Assembly (NCBI RefSeq): GCF_040054535.1
Contig: NC_090797.1
Coordinates: 11,172,501 to 11,236,500, forward strand
DNA length: 64,000 nt
Reading direction: 5' to 3'
From: Antennarius striatus
Lineage: Eukaryota; Chordata; Actinopteri; Lophiiformes; Antennariidae
Shown here: positions 39,338 to 55,942 of the stretch, one piece after another
How positions within the stretch are numbered: position 1 is the stretch's first letter
How the letters are laid out: each line of letters begins with the position of its first letter
Program-made: the position numbers and the translations under genes
Notes under the pieces: generated by a model
The model's database searches: none
Told to the model about the DNA's origin: nothing
The model's input: only the letters and a program-made list of their open reading frames with translations

Positions 39338-41327
39338 TCATACATACACATACATGTTCTGGCTGCACCCAGCCCACATTAATTGTCATTCTGAAGCCCC
39401 AGGCAGACCCCAAAAAAACCCAATAATTACTACTTCACCAGCGCGGTGCCCAGTCTGTGGCAGAGCGGTGACAGGAAGACATTTCCCATCAGCCCCGGGG
39501 ACTGTTGGCAAGTCTGCCTCAAGATTTAGTTGTATTCAACTACTTCTTGTGTTTTGTGCACTTCCTCAGATGAAAAAACACACGCTGCACAGACCAACAA
39601 AGAGGAGAGAGGGAAGACAAGCTCAGATAGCCCAACACACACAGGCTAAACATCCACACACACTTGGTGTGTGTGATTTGTGTCGTCTATATCTTAATGA
39701 TTAAACAATGTCAGGGTGAATATCATCCAATGTGTCCCTTACTTGAAATCAGCCACAAAAAAAGCAAACTTGGCACATTTCAGCAAAAACGTTCTATAAA
39801 TCTTTATAAAATAATTTAATTCTACCAAAGATGACAGGACCTCATGTCTGTCATGTAAGAAAAATATTACACAATTATCACTAGCAACAAAGTCTTAGAT
39901 TACATCTCTTTCCCTTTCCTCTATCTGTGTGTGTGTGTTGCATTGACTGCAACACATTCAAACACACACTTGTAAAGGCACACACACATAGAAAATAAAG
40001 ACACACGCAGGAAAAACGCTAAATGATTTAGCCACACTGGAAGAGACACAAACACCAAGAGATGAAATCTGAACACAAACTCCTCTCTGATCAATAAAAC
40101 ATCACACGCTGTGTTACATAAACGGGAGAGAGGGAGAGAAATAGAAGGTTGCTGAACTGGTTGTCAATAGCAACAGTATTTTGGAGGCTGATCATAAGTG
40201 CAGTCAGCTATGCTGCATGAACGGGTCTTCGTGGCACACGGTCTCATGTCCTGCTATGTGCGACATAAAGCAGAGACGGATCAATACAAGCTATATGGTC
40301 CACAGGCTGCTGGGGTAGGGGGGTGGGGGTAATTACTGCATCCTCTGGGGTGGGGTGGTGGTATCGCTCTCATACCCAGCTGCCCGGACCTGGATGTGAG
40401 TCAATACACACCAACACACACATCCTGCTAGTTGATCTAGATGTAGGATGCCGGAAGTAAATCCAAGACAATATGTTAAAGGACAGAGTCTAAAAAGACA
40501 TCACAGATAAATTATTATATATATTAGCAGATGTCATCTGTAATTGATCCATAGAGTGATGAAATGATGAGGGTATTATATTACATCTCCTGATAACGTC
40601 CCACAGAAAAGCAGAAGAGAAGCCCTCCTCACAGCAGCACCCGACACATCTAGATGAAGCTGCTTTGTGGAGCCAATCAACAAAATATGACATTTTCAGT
40701 CTGTATGGATCAGCGGAACGTCTGGAGGAGGAAGAATTAGATGCTCCAAGATGAAAACCCACAGCGTGTCCAGAATCAGACTGATTCCATCAAGCATCAG
40801 GAAAAAAAAACCCCTGACCTGTCAGTGGACATTCCAAACAGACACTGACCCCAGGCAGTGACTTGGTTTTACAGTAGGTTTCTGAAATTTCTTTTTTTTT
40901 TTTTTTGTAACTTATTGCTCAGAATTCACACAAAAGATGACATGATAATAATTTGATAATAATGATATATGTTGACATTTAAAATACCCTCCAGCAGGTT
41001 GTCAGTGATTCTCCTGGTATTCAGTAACACCGTCGGTAATTCCCAGCGGGGCTCCCGATGCGCACGTTAAGTAAACAAACCAAATATTCACATCTAAAAT
41101 AGTAAAAAAATAAAATAAAATAGATTTTATGTTTGAAATATATGCGAGGGTTGAACATAGCAGTTCAATTTAAATGGGATAAAAACGGAAGGTGGCTGTA
41201 AAATGTGAAATGCCGCTGGTTTATTCGTCACCCGTTCCTTCTGTGTTGACGTTTCGCCCAAAGCGCCCGGAATGAATGTAGAGCTCCTGAGTCCATTATC
41301 GGACAGAGGACAGCGGAGCACCTTTAC

Positions 41328-41660
41328 CTGCTAACGGTGAATCCCGTCGTCTCAGCCGCCTCTCCGGAGCAGCCAGGCCCGGATGCCCTCCTCTGCTTTA
41401 TCCGCCCACTGAAGCAGCTCCCTCTGTGTTCGGCTTCGGTTCCACACGTTCCGACAGAGAACAGATCTCTCTCTCTCCCTCCCCCCCCCCCGAATCACAC
41501 AGGCAAGATGTGGGGGCTGTGAGGACCGACGGCTGCAGACCGAACCCCCCCAAAAAAATGTCGTTTATGTGGCGAAAGCAGTTTTATGAAGCTGGAGGAG
41601 GATCTGCTGTCGACACAGGAGACGGGAGGGAGTCAAGCTAGCTGCCATCACGCGTGTACA
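41328..41660 (-). other. cdk17: Candidate cdk17 5' UTR exon and CpG-rich promoter
   Basis: On the minus strand a good donor GTTAGCAG/GTAAAG ends at 41328. Above it lies a CpG-rich stretch with GGCGGCTGAG-type sequence up to about 41660, capped by an ETS-type ACTTCCGG at 41665-41672. No in-frame ATG joins cdk17, so it would be untranslated. Assigned to cdk17 by strand and position only. Confidence 0.5.
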
Positions 41661-41672
41661 CTCGACTTCCGG

Positions 41673-43340
41673 TACCACTTCAATATAAAATCCCTCTACG
41701 TGACCAATGATTGTTTTTAATGGTTACTTTCAAAATAAAAGATTTCACGTCAGTAATGAAGGTGAATTAATTTCAACAGAAATTGACTTGTAATAACAGT
41801 TACATTACACATACCTTAACTTTCGAGGCTTGAAATTCTGGAATCGGATTTGTTACCTGCATGTAAAATGTTTAATAAGACATAACTACGTTTTAAACTT
41901 TCCTTGCGTGTCATTTAAAATGAAGACTATCGATAAGAGCTGCCATCCTAATGGAAGATGGAAAGAAATAAGTCCTTAATTTAGTTGAACGAAGATACGT
42001 ATTTTGTTTTATAGCGCCGCCTGCCGGTTAAAAGCTGCAGCACCCATAACCACCGGTGCTGTACTTTGTACCTGATAATTAAAAATAACAAGAGACGCCT
42101 GTATCTCTAATGCTGGAGTGTCACATTAGTGAATTTAAATTCAAAACCTACATGTTAACCTTTTCAAGCATTCATCGTTGCATGATATTGATTTATATTT
42201 TCACGTTTTTATTTTAATTCTGAGGACATAAAAAGTCACTTGAGTTTCGGTGTTTGTTTTTTTTAATGATCATTTTTAGGAAGATACATATGTGTCCACT
42301 GCAGTGAACATTATGCAACCCTTTATAATTAATGACAACGAATATGGGGTATTGTCTTTTCCTTTTAACATTTGCACTTTTTATTTTAATGGTGTCTTTT
42401 CTGTTTATTCTTTTATTTTTAATTGCTTGTTTTTGCGTCTGCGGGACTATATTGCAACACACTGATTTTTGTCATCTACTCCTCCTTTGCGCTTTACAGC
42501 CTTACATAAAATGGCAGGTGGATTTTGATCTTAATTTCCTTTTTATTCATCTCTGGCTGCCTGTTTGGGTCTAACCAGCAGAGGAAGAAGCCTTGTGGAT
42601 CACTGCATTACCTAACCTACATGTGACTGTGATGTTGACAGTATTGCTGGCAACAAAGCAAGTTCCTCTTCCTTATTTGGTTTCAAAAGTTGGCCGCAGT
42701 CGAATTATATAAATCATAAAAATTGCAGGACAAAAATACTTTAAAGTATAATAATAAAATATAATACAACTTCCAATGCAGTGCACAGATGACTAATTTT
42801 AATTTTCTCTTTGTATATGAAGGATGGTTGAATTATTTTTTTTAAATTTTAAGATATTGCTCCTTGGACGTTTTTTGATGTTGCGTGTTCTATATTGTGT
42901 GCTGATACTAATGTTATTTTGGAGTTGTGTTGTTTTCAGTATCATTTCCAATAGGTTGTCGGTTGTCTACCATCTTGGTTTTAGCATTTGAACGCTCTTA
43001 CTCAGGTTGGCCACACGGTGGCAGTATGGAGCTAACGCAAAGATCCACAAAATTAAGGAGGAGCCACTCTGTCATGAAAATCAAGGCAAACAGCGGTTCT
43101 AGAAAGGGCATCGAGTATCTCCCGCTGCAGTTGAAGCTGTCCTTCAAGTACCGTCAACCCGGAGAATCCTTTAGGAGCACATTCTGTAACGTTTATGACC
43201 CGATACAGGAAGACATTAGTCATCCTCAGATGATACCGATTTGATCACCGGTGATCGGTCTGCCCTTCGCCCCGTTCAGCCTCTCTTTACAGAACAGTCG
43301 GTGTTTACCGGAGCACTGCGGCTTCCGTCCCTCCAGCGAC
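41673..43340. other. cdk17-phyh divergent intergenic region
   Basis: AT-rich centre with GC-richer ends. Holds CTCF-like motifs at 42014-42027 (minus, CCGGCAGGCGGCGC) and 43011-43024 (plus, CCACACGGTGGCAG), and an unassigned open frame at 42927-43244. The GC-rich stretch at about 43240-43340 probably carries the phyh start and 5' UTR. Confidence 0.5.
43027..43244 (+). CDS. Unassigned small ORF upstream of phyh (doubtful)
   Basis: A 72-codon frame from ATG 43027 (MELTQRSTKLRRSHSVMKIK ... HPQMIPI, TGA), open upstream to 42927. Basic N-terminal half; no signal peptide, membrane segment or domain recognised. Less AT-rich than its left flank, and it ends about 100 bp before the phyh ATG, so it may be phyh 5' leader, an upstream ORF or chance. 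I do not recognise a homologue. Confidence 0.2.
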
Positions 43341-46856
<3,516 letters not shown>

Positions 46857-47615
46857 ACCAGCTGCTGCAGAAGAACGACCAGCTACTGATTAGAGGAACA
46901 CAGGTTTCCTTTGAATTGTCGGTGAATTAGTCAGAAATTATTCAGTTAATTCCTTTCTAATCATGAAATATGGGTTCCTTTGGAATGGGGAAGATGTAGT
47001 TTATAGATTATGTTTCTGATCTCATTCGATTGAGCGCTTGTACTAACTGTAACGTGCTGGAGGATAATTAAGAGGATGTTAAACGCCGTCCGTCTTCTAG
47101 ACTAGATGTGGGTTTTTCTGTCTATTAAAGCGCTTTGAAATGTCTTTTGATGTGATTAAGCGCGATATAAGTAAAAGTAAATTTGATTGATTGATTTTAA
47201 CAAACAGCATTAAATGTCTGAAATAACGGATACCGTAGAACCCAGTCAGAAGTCAACGTCGCTCACACACACACTGTACCTCGAAGTCACCTCAAGGCTG
47301 GTGTGAACGCATCCTGAAATGTCTATGAAGCTGTTTTAATGAAACTGTGATGAAAAGGTTGATAACACAGAGGAAAGAGAAGGAGAAAGCAATAACTACA
47401 GAGAGGTGGAGCGAGGCAGACGGAAATAAATGTGCATTAATGTCGCTCACAGAAGCCTTGACTTACCTCACGCTGCCTTAGACCTCCAGCAACGTCTTCC
47501 TGTGTCTGATGTTGGGATCTTTATGTTTATTTCCTGAACTGTTTCTAAGAAACTTAATTTGTAATATATTTGAATAACGGGAATAATAAAATTCTGCTGC
47601 TGTAATGAGACTTTG
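46857..47615 (+). other. phyh: phyh 3' UTR with poly(A) signal
   Basis: Non-coding stretch after the TAA. AATAAA at 47585-47590 is followed by a GT-rich downstream element (TTTGTTGTGTCTGTAGTGTC). It includes an inverted relative of the CAAAGCGCTTT interspersed repeat at about 47125-47200. Confidence 0.6.
47125..47200. repeat. Interspersed repeat tail, inverted
   Basis: TTAAAGCGCTTTGAAATGTC, then GATTAAGCGCGATATAAGTA and TTGATTGATTGA. In reverse complement this parallels the left part of the element at 28840. Confidence 0.65.
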
Positions 47616-48473
47616 TTGTGTCTGTAGTGTCAAGTCATTCGGTGTGATTTAAGCGCTGCAACACTAGTGCTCAAGGTTTAGCATTTAGCTCTTAGTGTAC
47701 ATCAGGTCAGGAAAACACCATCCTATAAGTGTGTGTTTGGATCCAACAGATAAATGAATGTCTGATTGTAGGATTCAGAAGAAAAGAAGGACATTTTGTT
47801 TTACGTACAGTACAGTAGTTGAAGTATCCGGGAAACTTTCAGTGAATGTGTAACCAAAAGCGTATTTCTACCAAGGCCCACCTGCTGCTTTCACCCAAAG
47901 TAAACCCTAATCTAATAATCAATAATCAGTCTTATCATAGGTGATTCATCACAGATGCTAGGTTTTAGCTCTGCGACGGCAAACAGATTTTTCTATGATG
48001 GAAGTAAAATTTGTATATACAGTATACGGAAATGAGGAATGTATTTGGAAGGGCATTTTTCAGAAGATGCACACCCGACAGGTCCGGGACTCTTCTGGTG
48101 GTGGATATTCCACTGAAAGAACCTGCTGCCAGTGTGTTCGTCATAGTGTGTGTGCTTTATTTAAAACATGTTATTAACGCGACATCTCACCCAACTAGAC
48201 TGACACACTCAACCAGATGTTTTCTGTCAGTGCCATACACTTAAAATGCTCAGTTTACCAATAGGTTACATGCACCTCCATCACCATGGAAACCACAGAA
48301 TGCACCATTAAGATAAAAATGATGTTTCACTGGTGGGTTCCTTTCCTTCAGGATGCAGATCTGTAAAGTTTGACGATGCTTTTGAAGGAATCTGATTCTT
48401 GAATCTGTGCAGTTTCAGCTATGATCTGTGAGCCCCATAAATTCAAACATTCTGACACACACACACACACACA

Positions 48474-48506
<33 letters not shown>

Positions 48507-49478
48507 GTTTAATAGGGTTCTGTGAGAAACTATCAGTTGCCTCTGCTCAGCTTCTTCCAAAGGAAATTGAAACACATTTTGAGATTCCCAACAGACGGCA
48601 GTACTCATGACAAACCATTGCCAGTAATTTTGCGCCCCTTTATTTAAGCACAGCTCAGTACAGGCAGTTAAAGAGTCTGTTAAAGAGTTTTACCTCTGTG
48701 GCATGACAAAGTTAAACCTTTATATAAGTTTGGAACTCTGTGCAAATTCACTAAATGTTGGTTTTTAAGTTAAATTCAAAAAAGGTCAGGAAAAATTGCA
48801 CAAGAAGAGGAATTGTTGCTATTACTTTTTGACATGCAGCATTTGAAGTACGGCTGTAAACCTGTTGATAAGTCTATGAAAGGGTGAACATTTCTTTCTT
48901 CTACACAGAAATTTTAGGGTTTTTTTCCCCCCGCACATCTCTACCAGAGACAGTCTTTGTCTTTATCTCAGTCATTGTTAGCTGCGTGTCGCACAGAAAG
49001 ATTCCCTTTCAGTAAATGCTTTATAAAACGTGTTCAAAGGATATTCAGAGCAGAATTATGTCTGGAATTACAGTTGAATATCAAAATGTATATAAAAATG
49101 TTAAATTCATTTTAAAAAATTGTGTGTTTGTTAGTAATGATAATGATAATGAAATATACAGTTATAGGGTGCATCAATGTATAAAATATAATATGATAGA
49201 TAACATAATTTTGCGTTCCTGTGATGCAGAAATATTTTCATTAGAGGACTTCCATCTGATACTGATTCCTATCTTCTTTTAAATTCATCACTCATTCCCC
49301 TCCTTCATGTTTTCTTCTTCATCTTCTACCTTGAGCAATAAAAAAAATCCCCTCCCCTCTCAGAGTCTTTCTTCTAATCCTTCTCCTCCTACTCACCCCT
49401 TTTTCTCCAGCCTTCCTCCCTTCTCTTCCTCTCAGTTCACTTCAGTTCAGTCCACCTGGTTTGTTGTTGTCTTTCAAA
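47616..49478. other. phyh-ucma intergenic region
   Basis: No gene recognised. Interrupted (AC)n at about 48455-48504, AT-rich 48600-49270, pyrimidine-rich 49290-49450 just before the ucma start. Confidence 0.55.
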
Positions 49479-51934
49479 ATGTCCTGGACTAAACTTGTTG
49501 TCCTCTCTTTTCTCACCACCTTCCTCATCCTCACCAGTAAGTACCTTGATGTTAAGGGCATCGACAATTATTCATATATACTGGAGATCAGAAGAATAGT
49601 CTTAGTTTGAATGCACTGATGTGAGACGTCAACTTTTCTTTTAATTAAAATAGAAACGTTAAAGCTGGTAGTGTTTTCTTAAATGTGTCATTATTACAAA
49701 TTTGAATCTGTCAGAGTTCATTTATAAAATCCAGTTATCCTTATTCTGATAATGGCAGCTCACTTGTCCTATGAAGCTTTAAAAATCAGTTTAATCAATA
49801 GTTTCTTATGTCATATATATGATTAAAGTTTTCACCATGATACTATTGGTGTGGCGTTATTTGTGATGCTGAGCTTTCAGTGACTTTGTGTTATGGTTTA
49901 AACGCTGAGCAAAGAGAAAGAGATCTAAACAGTATAGGTCAGTTGAAATGGATTTAAAGTTTCTGATTTTCTCATTTTCTTCATTCTGTAGTTTCTGGCG
50001 TGGTGCACAGTGCAGCCCTGCAGGACGATTCAACTGCAGACAGCCATAGAGGTGAAGCCTCCCCCTGCTCACCGTGTCACATAACTGCAATCCACATATC
50101 CTCCATGTATGACTTTGACCTTTTGACCTCTAGGACCTGCAGCTCAGCGGGTGTTCATACCTGATTCCGAAGCCTCCAACTTCTTTAAACCACGCAGTCG
50201 CCGCTCTCTCCGATACACTGCTGAGCTCCAAGGTTAAGCTACTTGGTTTTATTTGCTGATTTCTAGTTGGACTGTAAGTATGAAGTTAAAGAGCGAAAGA
50301 AAAGAGGAAGAGAGTAATGGAAAGTGAAGCAGGTGTTGTTCTCTGCAGTCAGAGAATCTCCTGAATCTCACACACACAAACTGCGAGCAGCAGAAGGAGT
50401 CACAGGGTAGCATGGAGGAGACTTTTACTCTGGTAACAATAAGCTCATTTTTCCACTGCCAGCATCCTGTCAGATACACCAACACACCTCGAGTTATTCT
50501 CCTGAAATGCATATTTGTCAAATTGTTGGTAACAGTAATTTTCATGCTTTTACTGAAGAATCTCTTTTTCTATTTCTAAATTACTGATGGAAACTATTAG
50601 AGATGCCCATGTGTGCCCCTAGCTGGCCTGCAGACAGGATGTAGATTGTTTCACCTTTTAATCGGAACAGATGGGCGTCTGCGTGGCACGACCAGGCCTG
50701 CATTCTTGAGAAAGAAAACGGCGACAGCGCTACCCACTGCGCCACCGTGCCGCCCAGTTTAATTTCATTTAAATTGAATAAGTAATGTTTGTGTGCTAAC
50801 ATGACTATAATAATAACATTTTGGCATTGAGAAAATCAGATGATCACCATCTGTGTGTAATCATAGAAATATTTTTTTTGATGTTGCACTGCTATGTTTG
50901 TACAGGAGCCTCGAACGGGACACTAAAATTCACAATATGTTAAGATACAGGTTTGGAAAGGGAGAATGAGGGAGTTCAGCTGGTCCAGCCTGAAACCTCC
51001 TGACCAGACACGACTTAATCCGACTCACAGGGCCCCTTAAGGAGGAAGGCGAAGAGTTGTGGCTTCATCTGCTGCAGCTATTGTTATTGCATGAGTAGGT
51101 CTAAACTCATCGGCTCTCCTTTCCCTTCCTCTCCCCACAGCCGAGCAGAGGGTCAGGCTTGCTGGATATGAACGGAGGAGGGAGTACAATGAGGAGCAGA
51201 GGACCGAGCATGAGAATTATCTAGAAGAAGTGGATGATGGTAAGTCCTGGTGCAGCACTCCGTCTAAAGTAGACCGAGAATAACATTTTGTTAAAAAAAA
51301 AAATTTAAAAACTGCACTTTTATCGTGATTCTCTCCTATATTTGAGGATTTTTTTCTTTGTACATCCCCTAGCATTTCACCCTGTTTCAGGACAATCTGC
51401 AAACCTGTTTATTCAGTTGATGAAAAAGGTCAAACGGTTTCATTCAGCATTGTTACAAAAAAAAAGAAAGATCTTCAATAATCTGCTACTTTATTCAAAT
51501 CCACTGCAAAATTGAAAAAGGTCCATCCTTGTAGAATATCTTGGTGTCAACTGATAGAGGACAATGAAGATATTATCTCAAATATAATGAACCTTGTGCA
51601 TGTTCTTATGTCAAAGTAAACTTATATAGCAAACTGCATAAGAAGGAGAAACTTCCATCCATATTGCCATCTGAATTTTTAATTATTTAAATAGACAGCA
51701 GTTTGTTCATTTTTTTAAATCTGTTGTCTAAATCTGTACGTAAAGTGACTGAGTACACATCATAGACATCGACTGCCTGCCTCCTTTATTGTAAAAGTAC
51801 TGATTACAGTCAATCTGTTTAATGCTCTTATTTTTGAATCCACAGAGCAAAATGAAAAATCAAGGGAGATCAATGAGCAGCTGAGAGAGTTTCACTACGA
51901 TGGCCTCTATCCACGCTACTTCAGGTCACACTGA
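49479..51934 (+). CDS. ucma: Unique cartilage matrix-associated protein (Gla-rich protein)
   Basis: Secreted, vitamin-K-dependent gamma-carboxylated protein of cartilage and calcifying tissue. Five exons: 49479-49536, 49992-50051, 50134-50232, 51141-51239 and 51846-51934 (TGA), giving 134 residues (human 138). A hydrophobic signal peptide covers about residues 1-24 (SWTKLVVLSFLTTFLILT). The propeptide holds FIPDSEASNFFK, matching the family, followed by a furin-type RSRR at 60-63. The mature part is highly charged and Glu-rich (RRREYNEEQRTEHENYLEEV, SREINEQLREFHYDGLYPRY); these glutamates are the likely carboxylation targets. The last residues FRSH replace the mammalian YLYNRHHT-type tail. 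All internal junctions are phase 1. Poly(A) signal at 52141-52146. It sits between phyh and mcm10 as in human. Confidence 0.95.
50590..50757 (-). mobile_element. tRNA-derived SINE-like fragment
   Basis: On the minus strand it starts GGGCGGCACGGTGGCGCAGT and continues GGGTAGCGCTGTCGCC, a well-known fish repeat head in which TGGCGCAGTGGG fits a Pol III A-box. The expected B-box region is degenerate, so it is probably inactive. Lies in ucma intron 3. Confidence 0.65.
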
Positions 51935-52140
51935 GACTGCTCTACTGGGAGGCAAGCCTTCTCATTGGAGCGGTGCTAATGCTGCCATGTTGAGTCCTGA
52001 CCCACTGATAACCAGTGTTAAATTTATTCCCATAATATTCCCGACGGTAATCTACAAGAATTTACATTTGTACAAAATGTGCCTACACTTTGAGCTGTAT
52101 TTGAACGGTGGTCTTTGTATTGTAAGCAAAATTTTATCAT

Positions 52141-52146
52141 AATAAA
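52141..52146 (+). terminator. ucma: ucma poly(A) signal
   Basis: AATAAA 207 bp after the ucma stop, followed by a TTGTCTTTGTCTCC-type downstream region. Confidence 0.7.
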
Positions 52147-53451
52147 CAGAGGCATACATTTAACATGCTTGTCTTTGTCTCCTTGCATGAACATACATAA
52201 ATCAAATATTTTGTAATTGCTTTGTTTTCTCATTTTTTGTAAAGCAATAGACTTTCATAAAAAAAATTTATAGTATATGTAAAAGAAATACATTTTTTAA
52301 ATTCCCAGACTGATGTGTTTTTACTTACGGTCATAGTGTCTGGTATTTAGAGTATTTAAAGGGAGGGTGGCGGAGAGTAGAAAAAGAAAAGGTTAGGTGA
52401 GTTGAGCTGCAGAAGTCATCAAGTTAAAATGAATTCCACATTCCAGAATGGAAACACTGAACACGAACTGGGCAAAGGAGAGGAAAAGAGATGGAAAAAA
52501 CATTTAAAATTGGATGAGGAGAAATTAAACCCACAAAATGATGTACAAGGCACGCTGCAGCTGCAAGACACAGCTTCACACACACACTCAAGACCTTTCC
52601 TGCCCTGGTCTGGGTGGATGGTCTTGCTTTTCTGACAGCAGTTCATGGAGTTCAGAGACATTTCACCAGTCATCGTGTGCTGGTGGACACATCTTTATTC
52701 TTCAGTCGGTTTTCAGATTACCTTTCAACAAGCAGTGAAGTATGAAAATGCTTCTTTAGTCATGACTCCTCAACATGTCCTCAGCGCTCTCCAGCATGTC
52801 TCGACTGTGACTCACCCCTACTCTAAATAAACAGGCACCGACCAGCGCAGCAGGAAGTAACCCAACCGTAGTTCCCTAGATTGTCGATAATTGGAATATC
52901 AACAATCACGATACACATTCATTTTTATAACAGTCTATATCTTTAAATTTTAATTAAAATGATTTTGATGAAAATGACTGAAAAAGGAGCATTGGTAAGA
53001 AAACCACGTTTTACTTTCATCACACTTTTAAATGAGTGCTGTGATTCTAAACTTTGCAGTTCTGCTGTTAGAAACATATTTTATCTATCCTTTAGGAAAA
53101 TTATTCTGCAACTGCTTTGTTTTTTTGCTATTTTCACACATGTTATTAGTAAAATCATTCAAAATCATTAGTTTTTATATTGTACTATTTGCTAAACTCA
53201 ATCCTTGTGATCCATGTGTGTGTTGAACCGGCCACCCTCCAGTCCCCAGCCTCAGTGGACAGAGCTACTGCCGCCCCATCTTTTCATGATCAGTCGAGGA
53301 GAAACAGACATTCAACATGAAATGTTGCAAATGATTCCTTTAATCAGCTTCTCATATCTGACATTCATCATAATCATCAGTAAGAAAAACATTAACATAT
53401 ATTTAGCACTAATGTAAAAACCATGTTTCCATAGAAACCAGCCTGATGATG
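52147..53451. other. ucma-mcm10 convergent intergenic region
   Basis: No gene recognised. The short frames at 52402-52830 show no domain. Includes mcm10 3' UTR, with a candidate minus-strand ATTAAA at 53344-53339, about 110 nt after the mcm10 stop. Confidence 0.5.
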
Positions 53452-55852
53452 TCACTTCATGCTGTTGAGGAACTTGCCGTGTTCCTCTCCTCGAGGCATC
53501 AGAAGCTCCCCACCAATCTGTGGTCCTGCTTTCTCCTAAAAAAGAAAAAAGAAAAACATTTTTTTTAAAAACAAGAGGTCTGTTTTCTTAAAAAAGCAAT
53601 TTTCTTTTTAAATGATGAAACGTTTTTACCTTCAGCATCCCGTCACGCTCCCATTTAAACAGGCCACAGTTACTGAAATGGTAAAAACAGCATGAGTTAC
53701 TTGAATGAGAAGACAAAGTGACTGAGAGGAAGTGGAAGAGACAGAAAACAGAAACATTCAGTCTCACCTGCAGTGTTTGTTGGGCAGTCTGTCCAGAGCA
53801 ATGGCTCTCTGTCCACAGCGACATTTGAAGAATCGTTTGACGGCGTCATGCCACCGGAGATCATGATTCTGCTCGACACAACGGTCAGCCGGCTTGAAAT
53901 AGGTGTAACTACACTGGAACCAAAAGGATCATGGGAAAAACAAATCATTTTTCTTACTGCTAACGGAGACAGTCAAGGGGACACAATACACGTCTGCTGT
54001 TAACGTAAAAACCAAGTCCCTCAGTGGAATAGCACAGACCTGAAAACAGACTTGATTGGAATCTAAGTGCTACCTTTCTGCAGGTTACAGCGCGACACTT
54101 CATCTCTCTGATGCCCCTCATCTTCTCCTCCAGCTGCTCCTTCTTCACAAGAGCGTTGAAGTAGCGCTCCTGTAGTTGGTACTCGGCCTGGCAAAGAACA
54201 TTTAATCAGAAATAGGATTAACCCTACAGCAGGTACCCTCCTCATGTCCTTAGCTTAGTGAAGTTCAACTTGTCGTACCGCCTGGAGCACAGCCCCGTGG
54301 CGAGATTTGGCATAGAGGATTTTTTGAAACTCCTCTGACTCGAGGTAGAGGAGCTCCTCTCGTCTCTTCTTCTGGGCCGGTTCCTCTTCCTCATTAGTGG
54401 ATGATTCATCTGGTAATTCAAGGACGAAATATAACCTAAGTTGGTTATGATTCAATCATTCACAATCCGCTCTTTACACTTTTAACAGAATATTTTTTAG
54501 GTAATATCTAGTTACGGAATTTTGTGATAAAATAAAACAAAATACAAATCAAGCACACAATTTATTGATGACTTCTAAACCGATGTGTGTGCTTGTGTGT
54601 GTGTACCCAGGGGTAAGGTGAGACTCTTTTCCACCCGTGCCTTGATCTCTGCGATGTTACTCCTCTTCCTCTTCACAGTGTTGGGGTCTTCCTTTTCAAG
54701 GCCCACCCCTTTAGTTTTCAGCTTCTTCAGAGCGGCCAGTTTAGCAGCTGATAAACTGAGAGCACTGGGGGTTGGAGCTGTTGGTGGGCTGCTCTCAAAG
54801 AAGAGTATGTCCTCTCCTTCAGAGAAGCCTCTGCCCAGGGTGGGAGCATGGGGTCCCGCGGGGCTTCGGGTGGCTGCGGGGACCTCAGATGCTGCTTTTG
54901 GGAACGTCAGACAATCGTGGTTCTGTGAGGATGACAACCCAGGTCTGACACCTGCTGAGCTCTGCAGCGCCTTCTTTTGGATCTCCTCTGCTCTCCGCCT
55001 GCGGTTCTGCAGAAACTCCTTCTGCTTCTGTTTCTGTTGCTTCAGAAGGTCTGAAGCTGAGATGGACCGGATTGGAGCACCAGGGGCTGAGGACAGTCAG
55101 AGACACAATGACTTCTGCACATGGCATCCCTAATCGACTCGTACAAATGCACATTATGGTGCAAAATGATCTGTTCGCTATAAACTCAACATTTCCTCAT
55201 GAGTTTCAAATTAAAAATCCTCTAGTATTTCAGAGGACAAACCTTTATTGTGAAATGGCCAAGTGAACGTTTCTGGAACACACACTTACATGCAAGTTTT
55301 GAGATTCAAACTTAAAATCTAACTGCTTCAGGCAGAACTAAAAATGATTATTTTATTCCTCATTGTGATGGTAAACTTTAGAGGGACACACTGACTGAAT
55401 GTTGCCATACAGTATACGAAAATATATCAGATTGCAGTACTTTAGCTGGGATTGACAGTGCAGAGCCAAGCGTGACCCCTAGTGGTGACATATAGTGTAA
55501 ACATCTCTTCTGGTCTTGGAGATCAGACTGGTTTGGAAATCTTTACACTTCTTTGCCTGGAGTCTGATTTCACAGCACTTTAATGAACACTATTTTAAAT
55601 GTGAATAAATGTTTTATGTTTGCCCTGTACCTGATTGGCTTTCCTGCTTTAAGTGCTTCTTCAGCTGCAGTGCTCCAGGCGTCGGCATTGACATCAGGCT
55701 CTTAAATTCATTTGAACAACCTGAAACTTCATTGGACTGCATGGCTAGACAGGGAAAAACAAACACGGGGAAAAAAATCACTAATTACCTGCGCTATCTT
55801 TACAATCCAACATTCAGTATTTGAGCACATTATCAACTTGTCTGTATATGTA

Positions 55853-55942
<90 letters not shown>

